From a virus, in the IMG/VR virus record IMGVR_UViG_3300028571_000059, positions 1-35,173 of that record: a stretch of DNA of 35,173 nucleotides. One strand, given 5' to 3'. Below are positions 8,063-16,042 of this stretch, in pieces; within the stretch, counting starts at the first letter, position 1, and every line of letters starts with the position of its first letter. The position numbers and the translations under genes were made by a program. A model generated the notes under the pieces. It was given only the letters and a program-made list of their open reading frames with translations. It searched no databases and was not told the origin of the DNA.

Positions 8063-9600
8063 GGTTGGGGGTCCTGGTTATTGGGTGGTGCGGCCTCTGG
8101 GTCACTGGACTCGGGATCCGTGGGCTGCGCGTCTGGGGTGTCGGTGGGTGGCGCAGCGGCTACCTGGTCATGCCGGGCATCGGAGTCAAAGACCAAGCCC
8201 AGCGCATCGGCCCGGGCGTTGTCCGCTGCGATCTCGCGGTCCACGTCTTCGGCGTCGTAGCCATTGCCGGAGATGGCTTCAGACCGGCTCATAAGGCCTG
8301 CGCGGATCGCCAGCTTCATGGCGTTGAATTCCTTCTGCGGATCGACCCAGCTCCAACCCTGTGGAATCCACTTGGCGGCTTGATAGGCGCGGCGGTCTTT
8401 GCGGTAGCCGGGCAAATCCAGTGCGCCTTCCAACACCGCCTGGTCCATCCAGGCGCGCCAGATCGGTCGGCACAGCTGGTGCACGATCACACCGTGCTGA
8501 AGGGCTTCGCACCGACGACGGAACTCCAGCAGACCCGCCCGGATCGAGGAGTAGTTCACCTGCGTCAGGTCGCCCGTGAGCATTTCGTAGGTGATGCCCA
8601 TGGCAGCGGCCACCGCGCGGAACTGCTGGCGCATGAATTCAGCGTAGGAACTGCCGACATCCGCTGGAGCTGAGAACTTGATGTCCTCGCCTGGCTCCAG
8701 GATCTGCAGCGTGCCCGGCTCCATGCCCGCGAGCGCCACACCGTTGGCATCTGCTGCCGACTCGCCCATCAGGTTATCTTCAGGGGCCATGCGGGTGATG
8801 AAGCCGGCGAACATGGCAGCCGTCTTCTTGCGCACCAACTCCGCGTCGTCATACTGATCCAACTCGTTGAGCTTCACCAGCGCCCGAGTGAGCCAAGGCT
8901 CGCCCCGGATCTGGCCGGGACGCAAGGGGCGAAACAGGTGGATCACTTCACTGGCATCCACCCGCACGGTGTCCATGCCACCGCCACCCGCATTGCTCGA
9001 CATCGGTGCCAGCAAGCCATCATTGGGGTGCGAGCGGTAGAGGTGGTAGGCCACCCGGTGCCCCAGCCGATCTAATTCGATGCCGGAGCGGATGACGTTG
9101 CCACCGGGTAGATCCCGGTTCATGCTGGTTGGCAGGTGCTCGGCTTCCAGTACCTGGATCTGGAGCGCCACCGGCAGGCCATCTTCGGTGCGGCGGTAGC
9201 GCAACCGAATCAGTGCCTCGCCCCCTTCGAGCATGGCGCGGGTGGCGAGTGCTTGGAGACCGTAGAAGTCGGTCAGCCCTGCGGCATCGGCCTGCTCACA
9301 CCAGTCCCACCAGAGGCTGTGGATGGCTTCGCGCGTGGCCTGGTCTTGGACCATGCTCTGCGGTTTAATGCCGGTGCCGATGGCGTTGGCCACGTAGGCT
9401 TCGATGCCCGCCGCTGCCCAGGCGTTGCGCCTGACGAGGTCACGGCTTTTGGCGCGCAGTTCGTCTTGGGCCAGCGACAGGGCGGCCACCGCACCGGGGT
9501 TGCTGGGCATCCAGGCCAGTGCACGCCGACCGCCGCCGGTGCCGTCGTAGACGGGTGTGCCGCCGAACATGCGGCGACGCAGATTTTTGAGCCAGGCCAT
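8059..9600 (-). CDS. Portal protein, lambda gpB family
   Basis: The 513-aa product forms the dodecameric ring through which DNA enters and leaves the head. Family marks include RDLVRRNAWAAAGIEAYVAN near the N-terminus, VIHLFRPLRPGQIRGEPWL in the middle, and the AAMGITYEMLTGDLTQVNYSS segment followed by EFRRRCEALQHGVIVHQLC. A Pro/Asp-rich tail (TPDAQPTDPESSDPE) is variable in the family and may be low-complexity linker. ATG 9600 overlaps the gpW-like stop in a TGATG junction. Confidence 0.95.
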   Translation of the reverse strand: MAWLKNLRRRMFGGTPVYDGTGGGRRALAWMPSNPGAVAALSLAQDELRAKSRDLVRRNAWAAAGIEAYVANAIGTGIKPQSMVQDQATREAIHSLWWDWCEQADAAGLTDFYGLQALATRAMLEGGEALIRLRYRRTEDGLPVALQIQVLEAEHLPTSMNRDLPGGNVIRSGIELDRLGHRVAYHLYRSHPNDGLLAPMSSNAGGGGMDTVRVDASEVIHLFRPLRPGQIRGEPWLTRALVKLNELDQYDDAELVRKKTAAMFAGFITRMAPEDNLMGESAADANGVALAGMEPGTLQILEPGEDIKFSAPADVGSSYAEFMRQQFRAVAAAMGITYEMLTGDLTQVNYSSIRAGLLEFRRRCEALQHGVIVHQLCRPIWRAWMDQAVLEGALDLPGYRKDRRAYQAAKWIPQGWSWVDPQKEFNAMKLAIRAGLMSRSEAISGNGYDAEDVDREIAADNARADALGLVFDSDARHDQVAAAPPTDTPDAQPTDPESSDPEAAPPNNQDPQP

Positions 9601-9806
9601 CAGAGTGCCTTGCTCGTGGTCACGCGGATCTGGCGTGATTTGGGTGCGCCGGATTCACGGGCGATGGTGGCTTCGACTTCGGCAATCGCAGCCTTCAAAT
9701 CGGTAACGCTGCGGTACTCGATGCTTTTGCCGTCGTAGGTCACGCGGTGCTCGCCGCTGGCCAGCGCTTCGCGCAAAGCTTGCAGGTGTTCGGGGGTGTA
9801 GGTCAT
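9600..9806 (-). CDS. gpW-like head completion protein
   Basis: A 68-aa protein from ATG 9806 (MTYTPEHLQALREALASGEH). It has the two-helix, one-hairpin layout of lambda gpW: helix LQALREALASG, strands HRVTYDGKSIEYRS, helix TDLKAAIAEVEATIARE. gpW (68 aa in lambda) stabilises DNA in the filled head and provides the site for gpFII. Length, the position between terminase and portal, and the YRSVTDLKAAI motif make this secure. Confidence 0.92.
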   Translation of the reverse strand: MTYTPEHLQALREALASGEHRVTYDGKSIEYRSVTDLKAAIAEVEATIARESGAPKSRQIRVTTSKAL

Positions 9807-9819
9807 GCTCAGGTCATCC

Positions 9820-11793
9820 TCAATTCATCCATTTGCTTCGCACCACCCGACGCGGGTTCGGTTTGGCGCTGCCAGAAGTCACAAGGCCACCGTCGAATTG
9901 CTGTTCTCGGGTGGCCTCAGGTGTGTCAGTGGATATGGCGATGGCTGAAGGGCCAACGCCGAGTTGTTTTTCCAATTCGATCCAGTGCCGGTCTTCGAAC
10001 CGATCCAGGCCAGCAGCCGCTGCGGCCGCCCGGGCGTAGACATAGCAGTCGAGCGCCTCATTGCGCTCGCGCATCTTTTGCCACTCGCGGTGGGCAAAGC
10101 CATTGCGATCGCGCCGGGTGATCAACTGCTCGGCACACAGCTGCTGCAGGTATTCCGCATCGACCTTGGGCAGGTGCACAAAACCAGCCGGGTAGATCGG
10201 CGTAATGCCGTCTTCGGCCACTTCGGCGCTTTTGCGCAGGTTGTTATAGAACTCCAGCTTGGCAATGCCACCCGCCACCGGGAACACCTTGATGCCCCGG
10301 CGCAGCTTCTTGCCGCTGGCGGTGGCATCCACCGCTGTGGGCGTGCCGATCAGCGCCGCACCACCGGCAATGCCCTTGATCGGCATAAGCTGGGCATCGC
10401 GCACGCTGCGCACGAAGGCATAGGCCTCCTGGGTGGCGTAGCCGGTGTCCAGCGCTAGGCGCGTCAGGCTCAGCTGGCAGCCGCTGCTGTGGGTCCAGGT
10501 CTCAACCATGAGCTTCGCCAGGGCAGACCAGACCTCGGTACGCGCCGTGTCGCCCATCAGCACCCGGTGCTCCACCAGCCACGCGGCCTTGCCCCGCCCG
10601 AAGGCCCAGACCGAGACTTCGATACGGTCCTTCTGCACATCGGCACCGGCGGTGAGCAGCAAGCCGCCAGCAGGCACGGTGCCGATACGATAGTCCTCCC
10701 GGCGCTCCAGCAGGCGCTGCCAATCCGGCGCTTCACCTTCTTCGACCCAGGTCTCACCCAGTTCAGTGTTCTTGAAGGTCTTAATCGCTGAGGCCGAGCG
10801 GGAATCGGACATGGCGGCCGACTCCCAGGCCCGGGCGATCTCGATCCAGCTGCGCCAGCCCACTGGGCTGTAGAGGCTGGAGAGGTGGAACCCCGCCGTG
10901 CGTCCGGCTTGTTCTGGCGCGCAGGCCTGCCACTGGCCGTTCTCCAGCATCCAGGTCTTGTGATGCTCGGCAATCGGCTGGCTGCAAGATTCGCAGATGT
11001 AGGCCGCCGTTTCCGGCTGGCCGCGCTCCCAGCGCAGTTGCTCAAACCGCAGCCACTGGCGATGGTCGCAATGCGGGCAAGGCACGAAGAAGCGGCGCTG
11101 GTCCGACGATTCGAACTCGCGCTCCACTGCACTGGCCCCGGCAATCGTCGGGGTCGAGACGATCAGGATCTTGCGCCGGGCAAAGGTGCGGGTGCGGGCT
11201 TCGGCCAGCGAGATCGCATCGCCTTCACCTTCCACATCCAGCGGGTAGCCGTCGACCTCGTCCAGAAACAGGTAGCGCACCGGCATGGAGCGCAGCCCCA
11301 CCGCGCTGTTGGCACCGGTCATCACCAGCACGCCGCCATGAAATTCCTTGGCGAGAATCGTATTGCCCGAATCCCGGCTTCGCGCGGGAGCGATTCGCTC
11401 TTGGATGGCGGGGCTTTCTTCGATCAGCGCGTCGATCCGCTGTTTGGAGGCTCGCTTGGCCATCTCGACCGTCGGCCACACCGCCATCATCGGGCCCGGG
11501 GCGTGGTGGATCACGTAGCCCACCCAGTTCAGGCCCAGTTCAGTGCCGCCAACCTGCGCACCCTTCATGAATACCACCCGCTCGATCGGCGACATGGGCG
11601 ACAAGCAATCCATGATCTCGCGCAGGTAGGGCGTGCGGCTGGTGCGCCAGCGGCCCGGCTCTGATGCAGCCTTGCTGGAGAGCACGCGGTGCTTATCGGC
11701 CCATTCTGAGACAGTCAGCAGCGGATCGGGGGTGAGGCCCTCACGCCAAGCGCGCTCGATGGCGTCCCAGCCTTCGTAATACAGCTCGTCCAT
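9820..11793 (-). CDS. Terminase large subunit, lambda gpA (GpA) family
   Basis: The 657-aa motor cuts concatemeric DNA and pumps it into the procapsid. ATG 11793 (MDELYYEGWDAIERAWREG) is chosen; the frame extends two codons to a TTG at 11799. The Walker A region is MKGAQVGGTELG at about residues 76-87, Walker B YLFLDEVDG at about 174-182, with the coupling segment ILIVSTPT after it. A CPHC/CESC pair near residues 236-268 is a zinc-finger-like insert common in the GpA family. The C-terminal nuclease part contains LALDTGYATQEAY and EALDCYVYARAAA. It lies two bases after the small-subunit gene. Confidence 0.96.
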   Translation of the reverse strand: MDELYYEGWDAIERAWREGLTPDPLLTVSEWADKHRVLSSKAASEPGRWRTSRTPYLREIMDCLSPMSPIERVVFMKGAQVGGTELGLNWVGYVIHHAPGPMMAVWPTVEMAKRASKQRIDALIEESPAIQERIAPARSRDSGNTILAKEFHGGVLVMTGANSAVGLRSMPVRYLFLDEVDGYPLDVEGEGDAISLAEARTRTFARRKILIVSTPTIAGASAVEREFESSDQRRFFVPCPHCDHRQWLRFEQLRWERGQPETAAYICESCSQPIAEHHKTWMLENGQWQACAPEQAGRTAGFHLSSLYSPVGWRSWIEIARAWESAAMSDSRSASAIKTFKNTELGETWVEEGEAPDWQRLLERREDYRIGTVPAGGLLLTAGADVQKDRIEVSVWAFGRGKAAWLVEHRVLMGDTARTEVWSALAKLMVETWTHSSGCQLSLTRLALDTGYATQEAYAFVRSVRDAQLMPIKGIAGGAALIGTPTAVDATASGKKLRRGIKVFPVAGGIAKLEFYNNLRKSAEVAEDGITPIYPAGFVHLPKVDAEYLQQLCAEQLITRRDRNGFAHREWQKMRERNEALDCYVYARAAAAAAGLDRFEDRHWIELEKQLGVGPSAIAISTDTPEATREQQFDGGLVTSGSAKPNPRRVVRSKWMN

Positions 11794-11795
11794 GG

Positions 11796-12377
11796 TCAAT
11801 CTACCTTGGCTTGCAAGTCGCCCAGGTCCTGCAATTGCTGGCGCACGGCGGCGTCCAGCGCCACATGCAAGACGTGCGCATCGACGCCGAGCCCTGCGGC
11901 CATCTGCGACGAGATGCGTGCTGGCCAGTTGAGCCAGGCATCGCGCTCGGCCCGGGCCAGCTTGAACACATGGGCCACGGCCTGTGATCGATCGACCAGT
12001 TCGCCCTTCAATCGGGCCAGGCGCACTTTGTTGGTCTGCGCCTTGACCACCTCGTTGACCGTGCGAGCCTGGAGTAATGAAGTACCGCCACTCGAGAGCG
12101 CCGGGGTGGGTGGCTCAGGGGTATCCCGTACCACCTTTGCGGAAGTCTGGGGAACCTCGCGGGCAGGTGCGGAAACCTGCGGGGCCGGTTTGTCACTGGC
12201 GACATCTGCCACCGACCGTCGGGTCGGTGTGGTGTTGGCCGCCCACTGGGCATCGGCCACCACCGGATCGATGGTTCCGTCCGGCAATTGGCTGATGCGC
12301 CCGGTATCGATGGCCTTCTTGACGGCCACGTGCGACACGCCTCTGTGGCGCGCGTACGCGCGAATGGACAGTCCCAT
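11796..12377 (-). CDS. Terminase small subunit-like protein (lambda Nu1 position)
   Basis: A 193-aa protein from ATG 12377. Residues 1-50 are a winged-HTH of the Nu1 type (SIRAYARHRGVSHVAVKKAI, then GRISQLPDGTIDP), which in lambda binds cos DNA. A Pro/Ser/Thr-rich linker (about 55-105) leads to a helical C-terminal half (VRLARLKGELVDRSQAVAHV; RDAWLNWPARISSQMAAGL) that would bind the large subunit. It begins the leftward packaging-head-tail block. I see no convincing leftward sigma-70 promoter ahead of it, so expression may depend on read-through or an activator. Confidence 0.88.
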   Translation of the reverse strand: MGLSIRAYARHRGVSHVAVKKAIDTGRISQLPDGTIDPVVADAQWAANTTPTRRSVADVASDKPAPQVSAPAREVPQTSAKVVRDTPEPPTPALSSGGTSLLQARTVNEVVKAQTNKVRLARLKGELVDRSQAVAHVFKLARAERDAWLNWPARISSQMAAGLGVDAHVLHVALDAAVRQQLQDLGDLQAKVD

Positions 12378-12466
12378 GGTGTTGATCTACTCAGTGCAAG
12401 TGGGTGACCTCCGATGTGCTGGGTTTTGCGGCAAAGGCGAGTGAATCACCCGGGATAAGAAAGAGC

Positions 12467-12495
12467 TTGGCTTCTGTTGCGCACAGCGCGTGAAT
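12467..12495 (+). promoter_or_regulatory. Candidate promoter in a repeated leader (copy 1)
   Basis: TTGGCT and GTGAAT are separated by 17 bases. The same two boxes, with the same spacing and an identical 13-base ACAGCGCGTGAAT block (12483-12495), recur at 14117-14145 before another rightward gene. AAGGAG (12524-12529) and the ATG follow at 12536. Conservation between the copies is the main support; the -10 box is poor. Confidence 0.45.
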
Positions 12496-12535
12496 GCGGA
12501 TGTCGATTGACAAGCAACCCACCAAGGAGCCCCAC

Positions 12536-12811
12536 ATGGCCAAACCTAAGCAACCCACCGCACTCTCCCCGGACGAGATCGAGCTCTTGCTCGAATCGAT
12601 CGCCCTGGACCACCTGTTCATCGAAACCCTGCAAACCCGCCACCGCGACAGCCTGGACTTTCATGACGTGAGCGTCTGGGGTGTCAAGAGCGCCTTGCAG
12701 GCCGCGTTTGATGCTGGGCTGCGTGCCGCCGGTGGCGCGCCGAAGCAAACCGTGCATCGCGTACGCAAAGTCCATCCTGGCAATGGCAGCGCCGCTGCCC
12801 TGCAAGCGTGA
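12536..12811 (+). CDS. DUF6900-like small protein
   Basis: A 91-aa protein from ATG 12536 (MAKPKQPTALSPDEIELLLE), six bases after AAGGAG. The segment HLFIETLQTRHRDSLDFHDV followed by SVWGVKSALQAAFDAGLRA matches the pattern I know as DUF6900, small proteins found in proteobacterial mobile elements, often near DUF3489 genes. No catalytic motif is seen and its function is unknown. It is the first gene of a rightward block that opposes the surrounding phage genes. The frame could be extended upstream to 12494, but that start lacks a ribosome site. Confidence 0.7.
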   Translation: MAKPKQPTALSPDEIELLLESIALDHLFIETLQTRHRDSLDFHDVSVWGVKSALQAAFDAGLRAAGGAPKQTVHRVRKVHPGNGSAAALQA

Positions 12812-12818
12812 GGGCGCC

Positions 12819-13385
12819 ATGACCATCTCACTCAACCCCAACCAGCAGGCCATCCTGGAGCACGCCGTACAACACAGCGGCGGCAAGATCGCCTGGTTCC
12901 CGGAGCACATCAAGGGCGGCGCCCGTGCCAAGGTGCTCGAAGGCTTGTTCAAACGCGCCCTGATCACGCCTGACGGCGATGACTGGGTGGTGGCCGCCGA
13001 GGGCTATGACGCCCTGGGCCTGCCCCGACCGGGCGCCTTGCCACAAACCATCACGCTGGACGATCCGGAACTCGAAGCCGATGTCGCCAGTGCAGAGGCC
13101 AGTTGGCAACAACCTGCCAAGGACAAGCCGGTTCGTACCCGCGCCGAGAGCAAACAGGCCCTGGTCATTGGCCTGCTGCAGCGCCCCGAGGGCGCCACGA
13201 TCGCTCAGATCATGGAGGCCACGGGCTGGCAGCAGCACACCGTGCGCGGCACATTGGCCGGCACGCTCAAGAAACGCCTGGGGCTGACCATCACATCAGT
13301 CAAGGAGGACGGTGGTCAGCGGGTGTACCGCATCGAACCCTCGGCTTCTGTTAATGCAACCACCACTGAATCGGAGGCCGCATGA
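12819..13385 (+). CDS. DUF3489 protein with C-terminal winged helix
   Basis: A 188-aa protein from ATG 12819 (MTISLNPNQQAILEHAVQHS), seven bases after the previous stop. Two helical, winged-helix-like halves are visible: residues 1-75 (IAWFPEHIKGGARAKVLEGL, then KRALITPDGDDWVVAAEGYD) and residues about 110-175. The second half carries the DUF3489 signature RPEGATIAQIMEATGWQQHT plus VRGTLAGTLKKRLGL. The family is probably DNA-binding and usually sits beside DUF2924 and serine-recombinase genes. Here those partners are about 14 kb away at 27.8-29.7 kb. Confidence 0.85.
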   Translation: MTISLNPNQQAILEHAVQHSGGKIAWFPEHIKGGARAKVLEGLFKRALITPDGDDWVVAAEGYDALGLPRPGALPQTITLDDPELEADVASAEASWQQPAKDKPVRTRAESKQALVIGLLQRPEGATIAQIMEATGWQQHTVRGTLAGTLKKRLGLTITSVKEDGGQRVYRIEPSASVNATTTESEAA

Positions 13386-13741
13386 ACGCCCGTCCCAACT
13401 TGGCGCGCATCGATGAGCTGGGGCAGCGCCTGGCCGACCAGGCGTTTCGTACCCTGATCAGCCTTTGCCCCGAAATCCGCAGCGCCAGCCATGCGCGTCA
13501 GGAGGCGGTGTGTGCCGCGATACGGGCCAAGGTGGCGCCAAGCATCGACAGCCTGCTCGAAGACGCGCGGCTCGCGCCGTGTTTGGCCGAAGCGGCGTTT
13601 CACAACGCTGTGATCACCCTAGCGCTGGCCGGCGTCGAAGCCTTGCTGGCCAAGGCCGCCAGTCCCAAGTACCCATCCAACAGCCCAACAACTACACCAA
13701 CCAGAAAGGCCCGTCATGGCCAGCATGTCCATCACCATTGA
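13382..13741 (+). CDS. Hypothetical protein of the rightward cassette
   Basis: A 119-aa frame whose ATG overlaps the DUF3489 stop (ATGA at 13382-13385), indicating coupled translation. It is mostly helical (LARIDELGQRLADQAFRTL; CLAEAAFHNAVITLALAGVE) with three cysteines and a Thr/Ser-rich, basic, His-rich tail (ending GQHVHHH). The tail overlaps the next gene by 26 bases and may be poorly conserved. I do not recognise the family. Confidence 0.65.
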   Translation: MNARPNLARIDELGQRLADQAFRTLISLCPEIRSASHARQEAVCAAIRAKVAPSIDSLLEDARLAPCLAEAAFHNAVITLALAGVEALLAKAASPKYPSNSPTTTPTRKARHGQHVHHH

Positions 13742-14075
13742 ACGCACCCCTTTGGCCCTCCAATGGGAGGGCCAGGAGATTCAGGTCGAGCAGCTCGGGA
13801 TCCGACTGCCCTTTGCGCGCAAGCCCGAGAACCTCAAGGACATGAGCGCCAGTGGCGACTACATCGTCTATGTCACCGAGACCCGGACCATGACACCCGA
13901 GGAGTTCGATGGCTTTGCCGCCAACCTGCTGGTCTCGCGCGACTGGCTGGCCGGCAAGGGTGGCTATGTGGGCGAGGGACGTCTGTGCGTCGAAATCCAC
14001 GCCCCCGGACGCCCGTATCTGTATGTCGATCCGTCTGGCGGGGACTACGCACGCTACGCGGCCCGGCTGGGCTAG
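13716..14075 (+). CDS. Hypothetical protein of the rightward cassette
   Basis: A 119-aa protein from ATG 13716 (MASMSITIERTPLALQWEGQ), with AGAAAGG upstream. It is compact and probably beta-rich (DYIVYVTETRTMTPEEFDGF; GRLCVEIHAPGRPYLYVDPS), ending DYARYAARLG. The composition is that of a real, soluble protein with no membrane segment or known motif. I cannot name the family. It overlaps the previous gene by 26 bases and is followed by about 100 bases holding the second repeated leader. Confidence 0.7.
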   Translation: MASMSITIERTPLALQWEGQEIQVEQLGIRLPFARKPENLKDMSASGDYIVYVTETRTMTPEEFDGFAANLLVSRDWLAGKGGYVGEGRLCVEIHAPGRPYLYVDPSGGDYARYAARLG

Positions 14076-14116
14076 TGGCTCTGCCGCCACGCTGTCCATC
14101 TTCTGCAATCAAAGCC

Positions 14117-14145
14117 TTGGCTTTGTGATGGAACAGCGCGTGAAT
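14117..14145 (+). promoter_or_regulatory. Candidate promoter in a repeated leader (copy 2)
   Basis: TTGGCT (14117-14122), 17 bases, then GTGAAT (14140-14145), within a block nearly identical to 12467-12495, including ACAGCGCGTGAAT at 14133-14145. It precedes the gene at 14179, whose ribosome site AAGGAG is at 14167-14172. Confidence 0.45.
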
Positions 14146-14178
14146 AGAGCCATCTCCAACACAGACAAGGAGCCGATG

Positions 14179-14544
14179 ATGAACACCACCAAGATGCCAG
14201 CGACGAACAACCCCAATTGGGGATTTTTTGGCAGTCTGCGTGACCAAGCCGAGGTGGCCTGGCCCATCGCCATGACGGCGATTTCAGACGCCACCCACCA
14301 GCCCGTCGAATCCGTACGCGCCTTTCTCGACAGTCGCCACGGCCGTCACTTTGCCGACGATGTGCTCAACAGCCTGCACGCCGGATCGAACCTGCACGAT
14401 GCGATCCACGCCGCCACCCAACGCTGGATGGGCTGGACCATCGGACGCCTCACCAGCAAGCAACACGGCATCCCCAAGGGTCTGCCTTACCTGACGGGCT
14501 TTGTGATCCACTGCGAGATTGTCGAAGAATCCCTGGCCGACTGA
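14179..14544 (+). CDS. Hypothetical protein of the rightward cassette
   Basis: A 121-aa protein (MNTTKMPATNNPNWGFFGSL). Two ATGs adjoin; 14179 is chosen because it lies six bases from AAGGAG while 14176 lies only three. Features are an NWGFFGSLRDQAEVAWPIAM opening, the segment ESVRAFLDSRHGRHFADDVL, and a helical region rich in His and Trp (DAIHAATQRWMGWTIGRLT). Similar proteins are common in proteobacterial plasmids and phages, from memory, but without known function. Its 3' end overlaps the oppositely oriented DUF7220 gene by 58 bases. Confidence 0.75.
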   Translation: MNTTKMPATNNPNWGFFGSLRDQAEVAWPIAMTAISDATHQPVESVRAFLDSRHGRHFADDVLNSLHAGSNLHDAIHAATQRWMGWTIGRLTSKQHGIPKGLPYLTGFVIHCEIVEESLAD

Positions 14545-14756
14545 CGCACCCGCAGGGCTTCGAAGCCCCGGCGCAGCGCGTAGCTGCGCACGATCGAGAC
14601 GGCCGTGAAGATCAAGCCGATCAGCAAGTTCTCAGTGACGGTCACTGCCAGGCCGAACAGGGGGAACACCACCATCTGCGTGACCACCGCCACCCCGTAA
14701 CCCACTAGCACATTGGCGAGCGACTCCACCATGGACATCAGGCGCGACTGCTTCAT
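14487..14756 (-). CDS. DUF7220-like small membrane protein
   Basis: An 89-aa protein from ATG 14756 (MKQSRLMSMVESLANVLVGY), overlapping the methyltransferase stop by ATGA. Two hydrophobic helices are plain: about residues 12-32 (ANVLVGYGVAVVTQMVVFPLF) split from 41-57 (NLLIGLIFTAVSIVRSY), with a basic loop (ALRRGFEALRVRQ) after them. The pattern VESL-NV-VGYG-AV-TQ and VSIVRSY-LRR is one I recall as DUF7220, small phage membrane proteins. Role unknown; it is translated after the methyltransferases. Confidence 0.75.
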   Translation of the reverse strand: MKQSRLMSMVESLANVLVGYGVAVVTQMVVFPLFGLAVTVTENLLIGLIFTAVSIVRSYALRRGFEALRVRQSARDSSTISQWITKPVR

Positions 14757-16042
14757 GCGTCGGCCTCCTGGTCTGCTGTAATCGTCACGCCTGCCACTGC
14801 CGCCAGGTCGTTGAACTTGACCGCGTCGGCTTCCCGGTAGGCTTCCTGCCCACTCCAGTCCTGCCAGCGGCGCACAATCACATCCACGTACTTGGGATCG
14901 AGCTCGATCAGCCAACCGATACGACCGGTTTTTTCTGCGGCGATGAGGGTGGTGCCCGAACCGCTGAACGGGTCCAGCACGATGTCACCCGGACGGCTGG
15001 AGTTACGGATGGCCCGCTCGACCAGTTCCACCGGCTTCATGGTCGGGTGCAGGTCGTTTTTCTGAGGCTTCTTGATGTTCCACACGTCGCCCTGATCGCG
15101 ATCCCCGCACCAGTGGCGGTTCTCTCCTTCGGGCCAGCCATACAAGATGGGCTCATACTGACGCTGGTAGTCGGCGCGGCCGAGCGTGAAGGTGTTCTTG
15201 GCCCAAATGATGAACGTGGACCACTTGCCACCGGCAGCGCGGAATGCAGACTGCAGCGTGTCGAGTTCGCTGGATGACATGGCCACATAGACGGCTCCGC
15301 TACAGCGCTCCAGCATCGGCGTCATGGCCGCCAGCAGGAAATCGTAGAAATCATCGCCCAGGTTATCGTTCAGGATCGGGCGGTCCTTGCCGCGCATTTT
15401 GTCCTTGGCGCTGTTGGCATAGTCCACGTTATAGGGCGGATCTGTCACGATCATGTCTGCCTTGGCATCGGCCATCAGCAGCTCGTAGCTCTTGGGGTCC
15501 GTGGCATCGCCGCACACCAGCCGGTGATTGCCCAGCTCCCAAACATCACCCGGGCGGGAGATGGCAGTGGCCGACACTTCGGGAACGGCATCGTCATCCG
15601 TCTGGCCATCGACCGTGGTCTCTTCGCCCGCCATGATTTCGGCCAGGGCATCGGCATCGAAGCCGGTGATGTCCAGATTGAAACCATCCTCCTGCAGTGA
15701 CTGCAGTTCGATGCGCAGCATGGCGTCGTCCCAACCGGCGTTTTCTGCGATGCGGTTGTCCGCAATGATGAGCGCGCGACGCTGGGTGGGGGTCAGGTGA
15801 TCCAAAACCACCACGGGCACGGCGTCCAGACCGAGCTTTTGTGCGGCGGCCAGCCGTCCGTGACCGGCGACGATCACGCCATCGGACCCGGCCAGGATCG
15901 GATTGGTGAAGCCAAACTCGACGATGGAGGCAGCGATCTGTGCCACCTGCTCTTCGGAGTGGGTGCGGGCGTTGCGGGCGTAGGGCACAAGCTTGGCCGT
16001 CGGCCAGCGCTCGATGTGGGTGGAAAGCCAAGGTTCAGACAT
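14753..16042 (-). CDS. ParB-domain DNA methyltransferase, DPPY type
   Basis: A 429-aa protein from ATG 16042 (MSEPWLSTHIERWPTAKLVP); a TTG at 16081 is a possible alternative. Residues 10-100 are a ParB/Srx-like domain with VIVAGHGRLAAAQKL at 57-70. The methyltransferase follows: DPPY at 201-204, the SAM-binding DPFSGSGTT at 357-365. DPPY before the SAM motif marks the beta class, which methylates adenine N6 or cytosine N4; which base and site are unknown. Phages use such enzymes to escape host restriction or time replication and packaging. It overlaps the related upstream gene by eight bases. Confidence 0.92.
   Translation of the reverse strand: MSEPWLSTHIERWPTAKLVPYARNARTHSEEQVAQIAASIVEFGFTNPILAGSDGVIVAGHGRLAAAQKLGLDAVPVVVLDHLTPTQRRALIIADNRIAENAGWDDAMLRIELQSLQEDGFNLDITGFDADALAEIMAGEETTVDGQTDDDAVPEVSATAISRPGDVWELGNHRLVCGDATDPKSYELLMADAKADMIVTDPPYNVDYANSAKDKMRGKDRPILNDNLGDDFYDFLLAAMTPMLERCSGAVYVAMSSSELDTLQSAFRAAGGKWSTFIIWAKNTFTLGRADYQRQYEPILYGWPEGENRHWCGDRDQGDVWNIKKPQKNDLHPTMKPVELVERAIRNSSRPGDIVLDPFSGSGTTLIAAEKTGRIGWLIELDPKYVDVIVRRWQDWSGQEAYREADAVKFNDLAAVAGVTITADQEADA

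Noticed and set aside
14487-14915. 142-codon version of the DUF7220 gene
   Set aside because: The first 53 codons overlap the methyltransferase in another frame and look non-coding. The ATG at 14756 with an ATGA junction is the natural start.
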